This document shows, one piece after another, positions 36,292 through 45,261 of a stretch of 64,000 nt of DNA. The translations under genes were made by a program, and so were the position numbers. Source of the DNA: JAACFF01 sp963701435 (GTDB taxonomy: Bacteria > Chloroflexota > Anaerolineae > Promineifilales > Promineifilaceae); the NCBI GenBank assembly GCA_963701435.1, contig CAVPAL010000023.1:248001-312000 (forward strand), written 5' to 3'. Under the pieces are notes generated by a model, which was given only the letters and a program-made list of their open reading frames with translations, did not search any database and was not told where the DNA came from. Every line of letters starts with the position of its first letter. Position 1 is the stretch's first letter.

Positions 36292-37677
36292 ATGCAAGAG
36301 CGAATCATACAATTTGCACGAGGGCTGCGCGCGGCGGGCGTGCGCGTGTCAATCAGCGAAACAATCGACGCCATGCGCGCCGTTGAAACGCTGGGTATCA
36401 CAGAAAAAGAGCCTTTTCGGGAATCTATGCGGGCCACATTAGTAAAAGATTTCGACGATATGGCCATTTTTGATCAGCTCTTTCCGCTCTATTTTGGCAG
36501 CGATGGCCCTCCCTTGCAAAATGCTTTCGAAGAACTCAATCCCGATGAGCAGGGTATGCTCGAACAGGCGCTGGATGGGCTTAGCGGCCGTATCAAGGCG
36601 CTGATGGATTGGCTGACCAGCGGTGAAGGGCCAACAAAGGAAGAACTGGAACAATTGGCCCAGCAGGCAGGTATTCAATGGGCCGAAACGCCGCAGGAAG
36701 GGCGCTGGGTAACGCGCCGCATGCTGCAAAAAATGGGCTTTGGCCAGTTGGAGGAGCAGCTCCAGCAGCTTATTCAAAAACTGCAAGAGATGGGCATGAG
36801 CCAGGAATCGATCCAGAAGCTGTTGGGAATTGTCGAGGCCAACCAGGAAACTTTGACAGAGCAGGCGGCGCGCCAGGTAGGGCAGCAAATCGCCGAACAG
36901 CGCGCCAATCGCCCGCAGGAATTGTATGGCTCCGACCTGATGAATAAACCATTCTATTCACTGACCCAGGAAGAAGCCAATCTGCTGCGTAAAGAGGTAC
37001 AGCGGCTGGTGACGCAACTGCGCAGCCGGGCAGCGCTGCGGCGCAAACGGGGCAAGAAAGGCAAGTTTGATTCTAAGGGTACGATTCGCGCCAACCAGCG
37101 CTTCGGCGGCGTGCCGCTGCAAATCAAATACCGTAAGAAGAAGATCAAGCCTACCCTGGTGCTGATTTGTGACATGTCGCGCTCTATGTTGTCGGTGGCG
37201 GAGTTTATGCTGCGCCTGACGTATGAGCTGCAAGACCAGGTGTCAAAAACACGCAGCTTTGGATTTTACTCGGACATGGAGGAAATCAGCATACTGCTGG
37301 ATGGCAGCCGCCCATCGGAGGCGGTGGACGTGGTGCTGGAGACTTTTTACGGCCGCGCCCCGCGCCATTATGCAACTGATTTAGGTCACAGCCTGGATAC
37401 GTTTTTTAAGAATTGGCTGGACAGTATCGACGGCCGTACCACGGTTGTGATTTTGGGTGACGGCCGAAACAACTATAACTCGCCGCGCATTGACCTGATG
37501 AAACAGATTCAGCGCCGCGCGCGCCGCCTGGTCTGGTTTAACCCGGAACAGCCGGGCCAATGGGGCACGGACGACAGCGATATGCTGGAATATGCGCCGG
37601 TGTGTGATGATGTGCATGTAATACGCAATCTGGCGCAGTTGGCAACGGCCGTTGACAAACTTATGGCAGTTAGTTAG
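36292..37677 (+). CDS. CoxE-like VWA domain protein
   Basis: A 461-residue protein starting at ATG 36292 after CGGAGG; a GTG six bases earlier overlaps that site. The N-terminal part is helical and glutamine-rich (about 100-230). The C-terminal VWA domain has an intact MIDAS: DMSRS near residue 295, T in ATDLGHS and D in LGDGRNN. Together with the upstream ATPase it forms a MoxR-VWA pair, the second MoxR module in this window. Confidence 0.85.
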   Translation: MQERIIQFARGLRAAGVRVSISETIDAMRAVETLGITEKEPFRESMRATLVKDFDDMAIFDQLFPLYFGSDGPPLQNAFEELNPDEQGMLEQALDGLSGRIKALMDWLTSGEGPTKEELEQLAQQAGIQWAETPQEGRWVTRRMLQKMGFGQLEEQLQQLIQKLQEMGMSQESIQKLLGIVEANQETLTEQAARQVGQQIAEQRANRPQELYGSDLMNKPFYSLTQEEANLLRKEVQRLVTQLRSRAALRRKRGKKGKFDSKGTIRANQRFGGVPLQIKYRKKKIKPTLVLICDMSRSMLSVAEFMLRLTYELQDQVSKTRSFGFYSDMEEISILLDGSRPSEAVDVVLETFYGRAPRHYATDLGHSLDTFFKNWLDSIDGRTTVVILGDGRNNYNSPRIDLMKQIQRRARRLVWFNPEQPGQWGTDDSDMLEYAPVCDDVHVIRNLAQLATAVDKLMAVS

Positions 37678-37747
37678 TCAGCTACACCGAAATTTGACGA
37701 CCACCCTATGGCATGTTAAGATGTTGGCATGATTTTCAAAATGGTTT

Positions 37748-37776
37748 TTGACACAGGCGCTTATTATGGTGAATAT
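37748..37776 (+). promoter_or_regulatory. Candidate tyrS promoter
   Basis: A perfect TTGACA (37748-37753), a 17-base spacer and GAATAT (37771-37776) suggest transcription from about 37783, upstream of the attenuator-like leader. Confidence 0.55.
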
Positions 37777-37786
37777 GACCAGCGCA

Positions 37787-37873
37787 GCCGCGTAGGGGGT
37801 TTCACCTGTCTGTAAACCGATGCAGAAAAACCAGTGAGAACAGTGAGACGCGGCGTAATCCGCGTCTTTTTTT
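37787..37873 (+). promoter_or_regulatory. Candidate transcription attenuator upstream of tyrS
   Basis: An intrinsic terminator (AGACGCGG 37846-37853, CCGCGTCT 37860-37867, then T run to 37873) stands 80 bases before tyrS. An upstream GCCGCGT (37787-37793) is exactly complementary to ACGCGGC in the terminator's left arm, so a competing antiterminator can form. A GGTTT/AAACC hairpin lies between. It does not show the conserved T-box element. Confidence 0.5.
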
Positions 37874-37952
37874 GTGGATTAACGCTTTTGTTGTCAGGGG
37901 TGCATCTGTGTGTGCGCCCAGAACCAGGGCAGTATGATGAGAGGTATGCGTG

Positions 37953-39236
37953 ATGAGAAATGTGTTTGATGAATTAAAGTGGCGTGGTTTATTGTTTGAT
38001 CACACAGAGGGTGCGGCCGAACTGCTGGGAAAAGAAAAAATCAGCATCTACAACGGCTTTGACCCGACGGGTGACTCGCTGCATATTGGGCATTTGGTGC
38101 CCATGATGAGTCTGGCGCGCTTACAGCGTTTTGGGCACACGCCCATTGCCGTCGCGGGCGGCGGCACAGGCATGATCGGCGACCCCAGCGGCAAATCCGG
38201 CGAGCGCAATCTGCTCACATTGGAGCAGATCGAATATAACCTGAGCCGTGTCCAGCAGCAGTTGGCCCATATTCTTGATTTTGAGGTCAAAGGCAACCCG
38301 GCCAAAATCGTCAACAACTACAACTGGTTATCAAAAGTGTCCATGATGGATTTTTTGCGCGATACCGGCAAACATTTCACCGTCAATTACATGCTGGCCA
38401 AGGATGCGGTCAAATCCCGCATAGAGCGAGAAGGTGATGGCATTTCTTACACCGAATTCAGCTACATGCTGCTGCAATCTTATGATTTTTTGCACCTGTT
38501 TGATACCTACAACTGCGTTATGCAGGCGGGCGGCAGTGACCAGTGGGGTAATATCACGGCCGGCATTGAGTTAATCCGGCGCGTGCGTGCAGCAAAAGTG
38601 CATGGCCTGGCCTACCCGCTGATCACGCGTGATGACGGCACGAAGTTTGGCAAAACGGCCGACGGGCAAAGCGTCTGGCTTGATCCTGCGCAAACGTCCC
38701 CCTACCGCTTCTACCAATTCTGGTTGAATACAAATGACGGCGATGTGGTCAACTATCTGAAGTACTTTACCTGGCTGGATCAGGCGGCGATCGCTGCGCT
38801 GGCGGCGGCGGCGGCCGAACGGCCGCACCTGCGTGAAGCGCAGCGTAAGTTGGCGCAGGTGATGACAGAGATGGTGCATGGGGAAACGGCCGTTGCCAAA
38901 GCCGAGCAGGCTTCCCAGGTCCTCTTCGGCGGCGATCTGGATGGACTGAGCGCGAACGATATTCAAGACATCTTCGCCGACGTGCCCTCCAGCCAGGCAG
39001 CAAAAGAAGTTTTCGCCGGCGCAGGCGCGCTGCTGGTTGATTTGCTGGTTAGCAGCGCACTGGAGAGTTCGAAAGGAGCCGCGCGGCGCGCAATTGAAGG
39101 CGGCGGCATTTACCTGAATAACCGGCGCGTCGGCGATTCGGGCCAAATGGTGACATTGGACCAGGCTATTGACGGCCAGTTTTTCATCCTGCGCAAGGGG
39201 CGCAAGAAATATCATTTGGTACAGGTGGTTGGGTAG
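37953..39236 (+). CDS. tyrS: Tyrosyl-tRNA synthetase
   Basis: A 427-residue class I synthetase starting at ATG 37953 (a GTG sits directly before it). Signatures: HIGH near residue 47, the tyrosine pocket SYMLLQSYD and QAGGSDQWGN, and KFGKT replacing KMSKS. A C-terminal S4-like RNA-binding domain (GGGIYLNNRRVGD) binds tRNA. It charges tRNA-Tyr with tyrosine. The leader may attenuate expression. Confidence 0.95.
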   Translation: MRNVFDELKWRGLLFDHTEGAAELLGKEKISIYNGFDPTGDSLHIGHLVPMMSLARLQRFGHTPIAVAGGGTGMIGDPSGKSGERNLLTLEQIEYNLSRVQQQLAHILDFEVKGNPAKIVNNYNWLSKVSMMDFLRDTGKHFTVNYMLAKDAVKSRIEREGDGISYTEFSYMLLQSYDFLHLFDTYNCVMQAGGSDQWGNITAGIELIRRVRAAKVHGLAYPLITRDDGTKFGKTADGQSVWLDPAQTSPYRFYQFWLNTNDGDVVNYLKYFTWLDQAAIAALAAAAAERPHLREAQRKLAQVMTEMVHGETAVAKAEQASQVLFGGDLDGLSANDIQDIFADVPSSQAAKEVFAGAGALLVDLLVSSALESSKGAARRAIEGGGIYLNNRRVGDSGQMVTLDQAIDGQFFILRKGRKKYHLVQVVG

Positions 39237-39242
39237 GTGCAT

Positions 39243-39290
39243 GACACGAATAACAAATATTAAATTCGTGAAATTCGTGTCATTCGCGTC
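39243..39290. repeat. Dispersed ATGACACGAATAACA-type repeat
   Basis: GACACGAATAACA is followed by ATTCGTGAAATTCGTGTCATTCGCGTC, a string of short ATTCGTG units. The first part matches 20381-20395 and the complement matches 42341-42353. Confidence 0.45.
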
Positions 39291-39311
39291 AGAGTCTGGA
39301 TTTATCGAGAT

Positions 39312-39731
39312 TCATTGTTTGATGTAAACGGCCGTATTCCGAAACCCCTTCCCATCCGGCCCAAATCCTGACTGGATCACCGTCATCGATTGTTCATCCG
39401 CCGACAGAAACCGCGCGGCGTGGGCGATTTGCTGTCCCCCTTTGAATGTGGCGCTGTCAAGCTGACGCTCGCCGACGCGCGTCATTGAAGCCGCTTCAGC
39501 GACAGCCGGATTTTCGTACGGATATTGCTTGCCGTCCGGCGTCGCCGTATACGCCATGCTGTGCGCTTCACCGGCAGCCGTTATCCACGTCATACTAATC
39601 AAATAGCCGGTTTCTGTCGCCTCCAAACGATACGATCCACTATCTGGCGGCTCGCCGAACTCATAATCGCACCGCGTGGGATCAAGCAGCCAGGTACCAA
39701 GAAAAGCATCATGTTTCAATCCGGACATCAT
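39312..39731 (-). CDS. Hypothetical lipocalin-like protein
   Basis: A 139-residue protein starting at ATG 39731 after TTGAGGCA; a longer frame exists but overlaps the upstream acylase gene. It begins KHDAFLGTWLLDPTRCDYEFG and is rich in beta strands, the look of a small lipocalin or calycin-type domain. No catalytic motif is seen and I cannot name a family with certainty. It follows the penicillin acylase gene by 19 bases, so both may be co-transcribed. Confidence 0.6.
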   Translation of the reverse strand: MMSGLKHDAFLGTWLLDPTRCDYEFGEPPDSGSYRLEATETGYLISMTWITAAGEAHSMAYTATPDGKQYPYENPAVAEAASMTRVGERQLDSATFKGGQQIAHAARFLSADEQSMTVIQSGFGPDGKGFRNTAVYIKQ

Positions 39732-39750
39732 TGCCTCAAAAAAGTGAACG

Positions 39751-42294
39751 TTATTGCGACGGCTGCAGGATGAGGTGATCAACGGCCGTTTCCAACACCT
39801 GCTCCTCACTAAACCACATGGGATGATATTCCCCATTCTGCCACAGCGGAATCATATCATCATAATGCGGGCTGCCGGGATGACCGCTCTGGCCGGTCGG
39901 ATTCACCGCGCGGCTGACGTCAAAATCAGCCATATCGACAATCATACGCATCGACGGAATCCAGGTCACTAAGGCCGGGTCGTCAGAACTCCAGCTCATC
40001 GCATTCACGATCGAAGCGCCGCCATCCACCGCCACTGGCCCGCGATTGACCAGACTTTCAATCGGCCCAATCCCGCTCTTACCTAACGGATCGCTGGGGA
40101 AAGTCGCCGTATGCAGTCGATCCCAGGTCCAGTTATCCATCGAACCGCCCAGCAGCGTCTCCAATTCGGCCAAACCTTGTGTTAAAGCGAGCAGCAAAAT
40201 ATCGGCCTGCGTTTCCACCTCCGGGGTGGAAACATCATCCCACCAATGTGAGTCAGGGTCCAGACCGACGTTGTGGAGGAAAATTATGTCACGCATCTCG
40301 GCCGCATACTCTGCGCCGATCTCGTCGGCTACAATCGCCGGATACAGTTTGGCGTTAAACAGCTCGAAAATGGATGTCGCCGTGCTGTCTCGCCTTTCCT
40401 GCAAGTCCCAGGCGCTCAATATTTCCAGCGCCTGCTGCACCTGAGGGTCATCACTCTGTAATTGGAGCAGCAGCGGCGTATAGGTCGCGGCCAGCAAAGA
40501 TTTGCTGTCGCTGTGCATGCGGCCGATATCATCCTTGGTAATTGGCTGCCCGCTCGCCGCCATTTCTTCAATCATATCCATGATGCGCTGACCCCGGTCG
40601 CCGTTGTTCCAATCCCGTTTGATGTAATGGGGATAATCTTCATCCACAATTGCGTTATTGGCCGTGGAAATGTAGCCTTTCTCGGGATTAAAAAGCGCCG
40701 GCAGCTCTTCATATGGAATCCAGCCCTCCCACTCATACTCACCCGTCCAGCCGGGAGACGGCACATATCCGAAGCCATTTTTGCGCACGGGCGTACGGCC
40801 CGGCATCTGGTAGGCAATATTGCCTTCGACATCCGCATACACGACGTTTTGGGAAGGAATGTCCCAAAAACGCAGCGCTTCGCGGAAATCTTCGTAATTT
40901 TGGGCCTGGTTTAACAATAAAACCGCCTGCAAAACGCGCGAGGGATCCTGCGCCGCCCAACGCATTGCCAGCACATCCTGAGCGGGATTTTCCTCATCAG
41001 GCTCGCTGACAATGGGGCCGTGGCGGGTGATGCGCACCGGCAGCACGACATCCTCACCGCCGTTGACCTTGATCACCTCTGTGACAATTTCCATATCTTC
41101 CCACTGCCCCATGAATTCGTATTGGTCGGGATTGTCGGGATTTATTTTTTCGATGAACAGGTCCTGGACATCCGCGCCGGTGTTGGTCAGGCCCCAGGCG
41201 ATGGCGTCATTATGACCCGCAATCACGCCGGGCACGCCGGCAAAGGAATAGCCGACCACGTTCATACCGGGCATGTGCAGCCCAACTTCATACCAGATGG
41301 AAGGCATCTGAATTCCCAGGTGCATATCGTCGGCCAGCAGCGGCAGGCCCGTGTCGGTGTGTTCGCCGCCGATTACCCAGTTGTTGCTGCCGACAAAAGG
41401 ACCTTTGCCCATCACGTCGGGAATTTCACCGATGATTTTGCTGTTGACGTTTGGCCAGTTAACGGCCGTATCCAGCCCGCCCATCTCGCCCAAAACGTTC
41501 ACCTGCTCATCCGTGGGCGCAATCACCGGACGGCGCTCATATGGATAGGGCGGAATCAATTCGTAATAGAGGTCTTCACCAAACTCGCTCATAAACGCCG
41601 CGCGCATCTTTTCCGCATCGACCTCATCCGCCAGCGTAAAAGACATCACAACACCCCAGGACACCGTATTGACCGGCGTCCAGGGCTCGATTTCCCACGG
41701 TTCGCCTACCAGGCTCAAAATGGTGCGGTTAATAGAAATATTGTCGCCCTGCTCGCTCAAATACGCGTTCACGCCCGCGCTGTATGCTTCCAGGAGTTTG
41801 TAATATTCCGGCTCGTTTTCCTGGTAATAGGCGACGGTGTCTTCCGCCATGCGGTTCCAGCCGGCGGTGCGGATGAATTTGTCGCTGCCGAGTGTCGCAT
41901 CGCCGACAATTTCAGAAATGCGCCCCAGGCCGGTATGCCGCCAGAACTCCATCTGCCAGAATCGATCCTGGGCATGGACATATCCCTGTGCGAATAATAA
42001 ATCTTCCAAATTGTCGGCATAAATGTGGGCAATGCCGTACTCGTCTCGATAAATATCAACCTGCGCTTGCAATCCGCCGGTAATCGCGGGGGTACAGAGT
42101 GTAGATTGGGCGGCGTAAACGGTATTTGCCGTCTGCGCGGCTGTGGTGGGGCAGTTATCATCGCCGATGGCGACAACACCATCTGTCTGCGGAAACGGCC
42201 GTCTCAAGGCGACATTTCCCGCGACAATTAAAATAACGACCAGCAGCAGGATAACGCCAAGCAAAATCAATAAAATGCGGCCAATGCGGTTCAT
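39751..42294 (-). CDS. Penicillin acylase family (S45) Ntn-hydrolase
   Basis: An 847-residue protein with an N-terminal membrane anchor or signal (about 5-28). The alpha-chain segment includes DEYGIAHIYADNLEDLLFAQGYVHAQDRFWQMEF. The autocatalytic cleavage site is at the SNNWV motif (about residue 298), whose serine becomes the nucleophile. NPEKGYISTANNAI and the RDWNNGDRG stretch are also family-typical. It should act outside the cytoplasm on an amide; acyl-homoserine lactones are common substrates of relatives, but that is inference. Confidence 0.9.
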   Translation of the reverse strand: MNRIGRILLILLGVILLLVVILIVAGNVALRRPFPQTDGVVAIGDDNCPTTAAQTANTVYAAQSTLCTPAITGGLQAQVDIYRDEYGIAHIYADNLEDLLFAQGYVHAQDRFWQMEFWRHTGLGRISEIVGDATLGSDKFIRTAGWNRMAEDTVAYYQENEPEYYKLLEAYSAGVNAYLSEQGDNISINRTILSLVGEPWEIEPWTPVNTVSWGVVMSFTLADEVDAEKMRAAFMSEFGEDLYYELIPPYPYERRPVIAPTDEQVNVLGEMGGLDTAVNWPNVNSKIIGEIPDVMGKGPFVGSNNWVIGGEHTDTGLPLLADDMHLGIQMPSIWYEVGLHMPGMNVVGYSFAGVPGVIAGHNDAIAWGLTNTGADVQDLFIEKINPDNPDQYEFMGQWEDMEIVTEVIKVNGGEDVVLPVRITRHGPIVSEPDEENPAQDVLAMRWAAQDPSRVLQAVLLLNQAQNYEDFREALRFWDIPSQNVVYADVEGNIAYQMPGRTPVRKNGFGYVPSPGWTGEYEWEGWIPYEELPALFNPEKGYISTANNAIVDEDYPHYIKRDWNNGDRGQRIMDMIEEMAASGQPITKDDIGRMHSDSKSLLAATYTPLLLQLQSDDPQVQQALEILSAWDLQERRDSTATSIFELFNAKLYPAIVADEIGAEYAAEMRDIIFLHNVGLDPDSHWWDDVSTPEVETQADILLLALTQGLAELETLLGGSMDNWTWDRLHTATFPSDPLGKSGIGPIESLVNRGPVAVDGGASIVNAMSWSSDDPALVTWIPSMRMIVDMADFDVSRAVNPTGQSGHPGSPHYDDMIPLWQNGEYHPMWFSEEQVLETAVDHLILQPSQ

Positions 42295-42428
42295 GCGTTC
42301 TCTCCTCTCTCCAAAGGATTAGGAACTCAGGGCCAACCTGTTATTCGTATGGTCAGTAGACCGGCCCTGAGCCTGAATATTAATGAATGTCTATCTGGAA
42401 ATAATACCTGAATTGACGTCAGGATGAA

Positions 42429-42917
42429 ATGGTTTTTTCGCTTTCAGGTATGATTAGCGCCATGGGTATTTGGTTGTTCATCCCTTTGCTGCTGTTAATT
42501 GCATGGATTGACCTGAAACAACAGCGTATCCCCAATAAACTGGTATTTCCAGGCGCGCTGCTGGCGCTGTTGGCGCATGCGTTAAACGGCCGTTCTATGC
42601 TGCTTTCCAGTCTGCTTGGCGCCGTGGTGGGGGGAGCGTTGTTTTTACTCTTGTTTTGGCTCGGACAGCGTCTGTTCGGTCCCGGCGCATTGGGCTGGGG
42701 GGACGTCAAGCTGGCAATATTTTTAGGCGCGCTGGTCGGCGTGCTGGATGTATTGTGGGTGTTGGCGCTGGGCATGATGCTGGGCGGGTTGGCGGCGCTT
42801 TTTTTGTTGGCGACCGGACGCCGCCGGCGCACTGATTATCTGCCTTATGGCGCTTTTTTGGCGCTGGCTGCCGTTTTTTGGAACCTGCTGTCTTTACCAA
42901 TTTTCGGAGTACAATAG
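42429..42917 (+). CDS. Prepilin peptidase-like A24 aspartic protease
   Basis: A 162-residue membrane protein with WIDLKQQRIPN (first catalytic Asp) and GWGDVKL (second catalytic Asp), the pair that defines A24 prepilin peptidases. It lacks the N-terminal methylase domain of full-length PilD, as many bacterial and archaeal members do. It is expected to cleave type IV pilin-like leaders; no pilin genes are nearby. ATG 42450 or 42462 are alternative starts. Confidence 0.87.
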   Translation: MVFSLSGMISAMGIWLFIPLLLLIAWIDLKQQRIPNKLVFPGALLALLAHALNGRSMLLSSLLGAVVGGALFLLLFWLGQRLFGPGALGWGDVKLAIFLGALVGVLDVLWVLALGMMLGGLAALFLLATGRRRRTDYLPYGAFLALAAVFWNLLSLPIFGVQ

Positions 42918-42921
42918 GCGC

Positions 42922-43797
42922 ATGAGCGAAATTGAAATTCGGCCGTTGACCAGCATGCAGGAATGCCGCATCGTCGAAGAAATCCAGCAGGCCGTTTGGA
43001 CCAAAGACGCCGCCGAACTGGCTCCGGCGCACATGCTGCACGCTCTGCAGCATAACGGCGCGGCGCTTTTGGGCGCATTTGACGGCCCCCAAATGGTCGC
43101 TTTCTCGTTGGGCGTACTGGCAACCATTACCGACAAAAACCGCATTGACCAGATCGCGGCGGCGCGCCTGAAAATGTATTCCGTGATGACCGGTGTTTTG
43201 CCCGGCTATCAAAACTTAAATTTAGGCTACCGGTTGAAGCTGGCGCAGCGCGATTTTGCGCTGCGCGTGGGTATCCGCCTGATCACCTGGACTTATGACC
43301 CGCTCGAAAGTCGCAACGGCCGTTTTAATATCGCCAAACTGGGCGCAGTTTGCAGCCAATATCTGCGCAATTTTCATGGCGACCTGGGCGGCATCAACGC
43401 CGGGCTGGAAACAGATCGTTTTGACGTAGAGTGGTGGGTCACCAGCCACCGCGTTAAAGGACGTGTAGATAAACCAAAACGGCCGTTACCGCTAAATGTG
43501 CTCCTGGACAGCGGCGCGGTTCTGGTCAATGAGGCCACTTTTAACAGCCAAAAACTGCCGGTTCCGCCGCCCAATTTCGTCAGCCGCCCCAGCAACTTAA
43601 TGCTGGTGGAAATTCCGGCCGATTTTCAAACGATCAAAGAACAAAATTTCGAACTCGCCTTGCGCTGGCGCCAGCATACGCGCATGCTTTTCGAACAGCT
43701 TTTTCAGGATGGCTTCATCGTCACCGACTTTATCAGCGAGCTAGACGCCCTAAACCAGCGGCGCAGCTTTTATTTGTTGACCTATCGCGAAGCGTAG
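42922..43797 (+). CDS. GNAT-like protein (COG3375 type)
   Basis: A 291-residue protein starting at ATG 42922, five bases after the prepilin peptidase gene. It begins EIEIRPLTSMQECRIVEEIQQAVW and contains ITWTYDPLESRNGRFNIAKLGAVC, features I associate with the predicted acetyltransferases found beside menC in several bacteria. The adjacent menC supports this assignment. Its exact reaction is not known. Confidence 0.75.
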   Translation: MSEIEIRPLTSMQECRIVEEIQQAVWTKDAAELAPAHMLHALQHNGAALLGAFDGPQMVAFSLGVLATITDKNRIDQIAAARLKMYSVMTGVLPGYQNLNLGYRLKLAQRDFALRVGIRLITWTYDPLESRNGRFNIAKLGAVCSQYLRNFHGDLGGINAGLETDRFDVEWWVTSHRVKGRVDKPKRPLPLNVLLDSGAVLVNEATFNSQKLPVPPPNFVSRPSNLMLVEIPADFQTIKEQNFELALRWRQHTRMLFEQLFQDGFIVTDFISELDALNQRRSFYLLTYREA

Positions 43798-43920
43798 ATT
43801 GTATATTAGACATCATCGGGGCAATATACACGGATAGGGGTAAGGTCGGATGTTGATCATAATTTATTTGGCAGTGAGAGAGATGTATGATTGAGTTGCG
43901 CCATAAAAAGAAAAACGTCT

Positions 43921-45058
43921 ATGAAAATTGAAGCGATTGATCTTTATTTCATCAGCCAACCGCTGATACGCACATTTGTGACAAGTTTTGGGCCACAAAA
44001 AGAGCGCGACTGCCTGCTGGTCGCCGTCCACAGCGACGGCGTCACCGGTTGGGGGGAATGCGTCGCCACCAATGATCCGGGCTATAGTTATGAAAACGGC
44101 CGTTACCGCCTGGCACATTCTGGCTGATTTTTTGATTCCCGCTTTGCGCGGTCAAGATATTCAGGAACCGGCCGATTTAGGCCCCCTATTTAAATACGTA
44201 CGCGGGCATCCGCTCGCCAAAGCGGCGCTTGATCAGGCCGTTTGGGATTTGACGGCGCAGCGGGATGGGCTGTCGTTTGCCCAAAAATTAGCGGCGCCTT
44301 ACCCGCAAGGGGCGCGCTCACGCGTCAAAGTCGGGGTGAGTATTGGGATTCAACCATCGCTTGACGCCACCCTGGAGTTGATTCAGGAACACATTGAAAA
44401 GGGATACGGCCGTATCAAACTCAAAATCAAACCCGGCTACGACATCCAACTGGCCCAGGCCGTGCGCACAGCCTTTCCTGACCTGGTTTTTATGCTCGAC
44501 GCCAACTCAGCCTATCACCTGAACGATGCGCCAACCCTGCAAGCGCTCGACGCCTACAATCTGCTCATGCTGGAACAGCCGCTGGGCTACGATGACATTT
44601 ACGAACACAGCAAACTGCGCCCGCTGCTGCGGACGCCGCTGTGCCTGGATGAAAGCATCACCTCGGCCGCCCATGCCCGTTTTGCGCTGGAGATTGGCGC
44701 CTGCGACATCATCAATGTGAAACCGTCGCGCGTCAGCGGCTGGACAGAAGCGCGCCGCATTCACGATCTGGGCGTGGAGGCAGGCCTCGGATTGTGGGTT
44801 GGCGGCATGCTGGAAACGGGCGTCGGGCGCGCGGCCCAGTTGGCGCTGGCCTCCCTGCCCGGTTTCACGCTGCCGGGTGACATTTCCGCCACCGAACGTT
44901 ATTACAACCCCGATATCACGGCCCCGTTCCTGCTTAACGCGGCCGACAGCAGCATCGACGTGCCCACAGGGCCTGGTTTGGGGGTTGAAATTGATACGGA
45001 CAGGTTAACGGCCGTTACCCAACGCCAACAAACCTTCAAAATGAATCGGATTTTATAA
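43921..45058 (+). pseudogene. menC: menC, o-succinylbenzoate synthase (one-base frameshift at 44096)
   Basis: Two frames join into one ~379-residue enolase-superfamily enzyme. The first (from ATG 43921) reads MKIEAIDLYFISQPLIRTF to GYSYE; the second continues TAVTAWHILADFLIPAL. Removing one A from GAAAACGGCCGTT at 44093-44105 restores YETAVTAWHIL. Catalytic residues are present: LKIK lysines, MLDAN, LEQPL, CLDESI and NVKPSR. The enzyme dehydrates SHCHC to o-succinylbenzoate in menaquinone synthesis, or racemises N-acylamino acids. A sequencing error is as likely as true inactivation. Confidence 0.82.
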
Positions 45059-45136
45059 AATTAGGCTTGTTGACCTGCGTGAGTATCCCTTTCACTAAAC
45101 ACGTGACACGCTATACTATGGTGCGTTCGCAAACAA

Positions 45137-45161
45137 GTTTGTAGTAACGACTTTAGCCGTC
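45137..45161 (-). repeat. Dispersed 25-bp repeat, inverted copy
   Basis: This is the reverse complement of 36233-36257 with one mismatch. Just downstream, CGCCCACCGCTAA (45175-45188) matches 3683-3695, which also follows a GTTGTAGTA arm, so the repeat family may extend over about 50 bases. Confidence 0.55.
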
Positions 45162-45261
45162 CGCGACCTCCGGATCGCCCACCGCTAATGAACATTCATA
45201 AAATAATGCTCCTGGCCGGTCTCCTGACCGCGAACGAGCATAAATACAACAAGAGGCAGCT

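Noticed and set aside
37785..37873. T-box riboswitch for tyrS
   Set aside because: The leader is too short and lacks the conserved T-box antiterminator sequence, so only a generic attenuator is proposed.
41020..41997. 325-residue plus-strand open frame
   Set aside because: It is antisense to the well-supported penicillin acylase and its peptide has no family features.
43921..45058. Programmed frameshifting in menC
   Set aside because: The site lacks a slippery heptamer plus structure typical of programmed shifts, and MenC is not known to need it; error or mutation is simpler.
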